Both the position numbers and the translations under genes were made by a program. Shown here in pieces: positions 63,289 through 64,000 of a DNA stretch of 64,000 bases (the first letter of the stretch is position 1; every line of letters begins with the position of its first letter). The stretch covers positions 7,847,999 to 7,911,998 of the forward strand of contig NC_060956.1 in NCBI RefSeq assembly GCF_910589235.1. Reading direction: 5' to 3'. Under the pieces are notes generated by a model. It was not told the origin of the DNA. It made no database searches and was given only the letters and a program-made list of their open reading frames with translations. Origin of the DNA: Vespa crabro. Its lineage: Eukaryota; Arthropoda; Insecta; Hymenoptera; Vespidae.

Positions 63289-64000
63289 GCTGTTTTCTAT
63301 ATTCTTCGCGAAAAAAAGTTTAGTACTGTTGCGCTCCTCGAAATTTTCGGCTTGCTCCTCCTATCGATTTTTATATACACGTTGAATGACGTATGTTTAT
63401 ATCCGTGAAGTAGCTATTGCTTACTTAATTGTTGCGTAAATAGCTAATACTTGTTTTTTTTTTAACATTTCTAAACGCAAAGAAATAGGTTTTTCGATTG
63501 TTGCGCAGAGAAGCTACGGTAACTTACTCGAACATTTTAATGAGCTTTGGTCAGATAAATGGCAAAAATAAGGAAATACATATTCAATCCGTTTATGTCA
63601 AAGGATCTGAATTTCTAAAATATTGTTAAATTTTGGAAAAATTTATAGTTTCTTTTAGATTAAAATAGACTAAAAAGAGAGCATGTATAAAATATTGGCA
63701 ATCATCTAGATTCGTAATTCTTGAAATCTTAGGTTCGTGGCTTAAATGATTCTGATGGTTTTTTCATTGTATCGATGTAAATGAAAATAATGAATTAATT
63801 TACTCATTTTTCTTTATTTGATAATTTAGTAAATTGTTACTATTCAATCTCATATTTATTTCCTCCACTGATGGTTGATATGCATTTCACGATAATCTAT
63901 GCTAGATATGACAGAACAGCAGTATAATTTTGTTCGATGACAAATGTATATAAAGTATATAAAGTATATACATTTGTCGATTATTTTTTCAGAATTAATA
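63289..64000. other. Intergenic DNA to the right edge
   Basis: AT-rich with a GC-richer patch at 63300-63370. The last bases carry an inverted pair (ATTTGTATATAAAG, about 63940, against CTTTATATAC-like) within repeated TATAAAG units. No gene recognised. Confidence 0.5.

Noticed and set aside
1..64000. CRISPR arrays, operons, ribosome-binding sites, rRNA
   Set aside because: The window is eukaryotic nuclear DNA; no spaced direct repeats or rRNA sequence were seen.

Overview
This is AT-rich eukaryotic nuclear DNA. It has spliced protein-coding genes with GT-AG introns of about 50 bp to 1.6 kb, long (TA)n, (CT)n and (A)n microsatellites, and decayed transposons. The protein repertoire (5'-nucleotidase/apyrase pair, SMYD4-like, NudE, TEX10, PAF1, P5B ATPase, HROB) and base composition point to an insect, most likely a hymenopteran, possibly a vespid wasp. 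The taxon is my inference; nothing here fixes it. All exon models were built by hand from reading frames, splice sites and family motifs. For each gene the coding exons sum to an unbroken frame.

Layout: (1) 1-120 holds a small CpG-rich exon on the minus strand of a gene running off the left edge. (2) 286-3570 (minus) and 8670-11678 (plus) are two paralogous 5'-nucleotidase-family genes transcribed away from each other. One looks secreted and apyrase-like, the other GPI-anchored and CD73-like. (3) 12532-14772 (minus) is a complete SMYD4-like TPR/MYND/SET protein. (4) 16636-21410 (minus) is nudE, with a possible alternative cysteine-rich last exon. (5) 21411-30598 is a gene-poor, transposon-rich stretch: a tRNA-like or SINE-like scrap, a decayed insect retrovirus-type (Ty3/gypsy, env-bearing) element with diverged repeats on both sides and a nested TTAA-flanked small element, and one copy of a long-inverted-repeat element. 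(6) 30599-32872 (plus) is TEX10/IPI1-like. (7) 33722-35153 (minus) is an unrecognised 237-residue coiled-coil protein with a hAT-type mini-element in an intron. (8) 37891-40148 (minus) is PAF1, with an Arg/Ser-rich tail. (9) 41823-44145 is a second, decayed copy of the TEX10 locus that retains introns. (10) 44232-50083 (minus) is a 17-exon P5B-type ATPase (ATP13A3-like). (11) 50084-59589 is intergenic, with microsatellites and a second hAT-type mini-element. (12) 59590-61929 (minus) is an HROB-like OB-fold recombination factor. (13) 61930-64000 is intergenic, with a full copy of the inverted-repeat element.

The genes are mostly unrelated housekeeping loci: transcription elongation, ribosome biogenesis, dynein regulation, polyamine or lysosomal transport, DNA repair. 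They do not form an operon-like system. The only pair with a shared job is the two nucleotidases. The most noteworthy items are the unprocessed TEX10 duplicate, the nucleotidase pair, the possible alternative nudE terminus, and four small transposon families whose ends can be read directly, three of them with defined target duplications or inverted arms.
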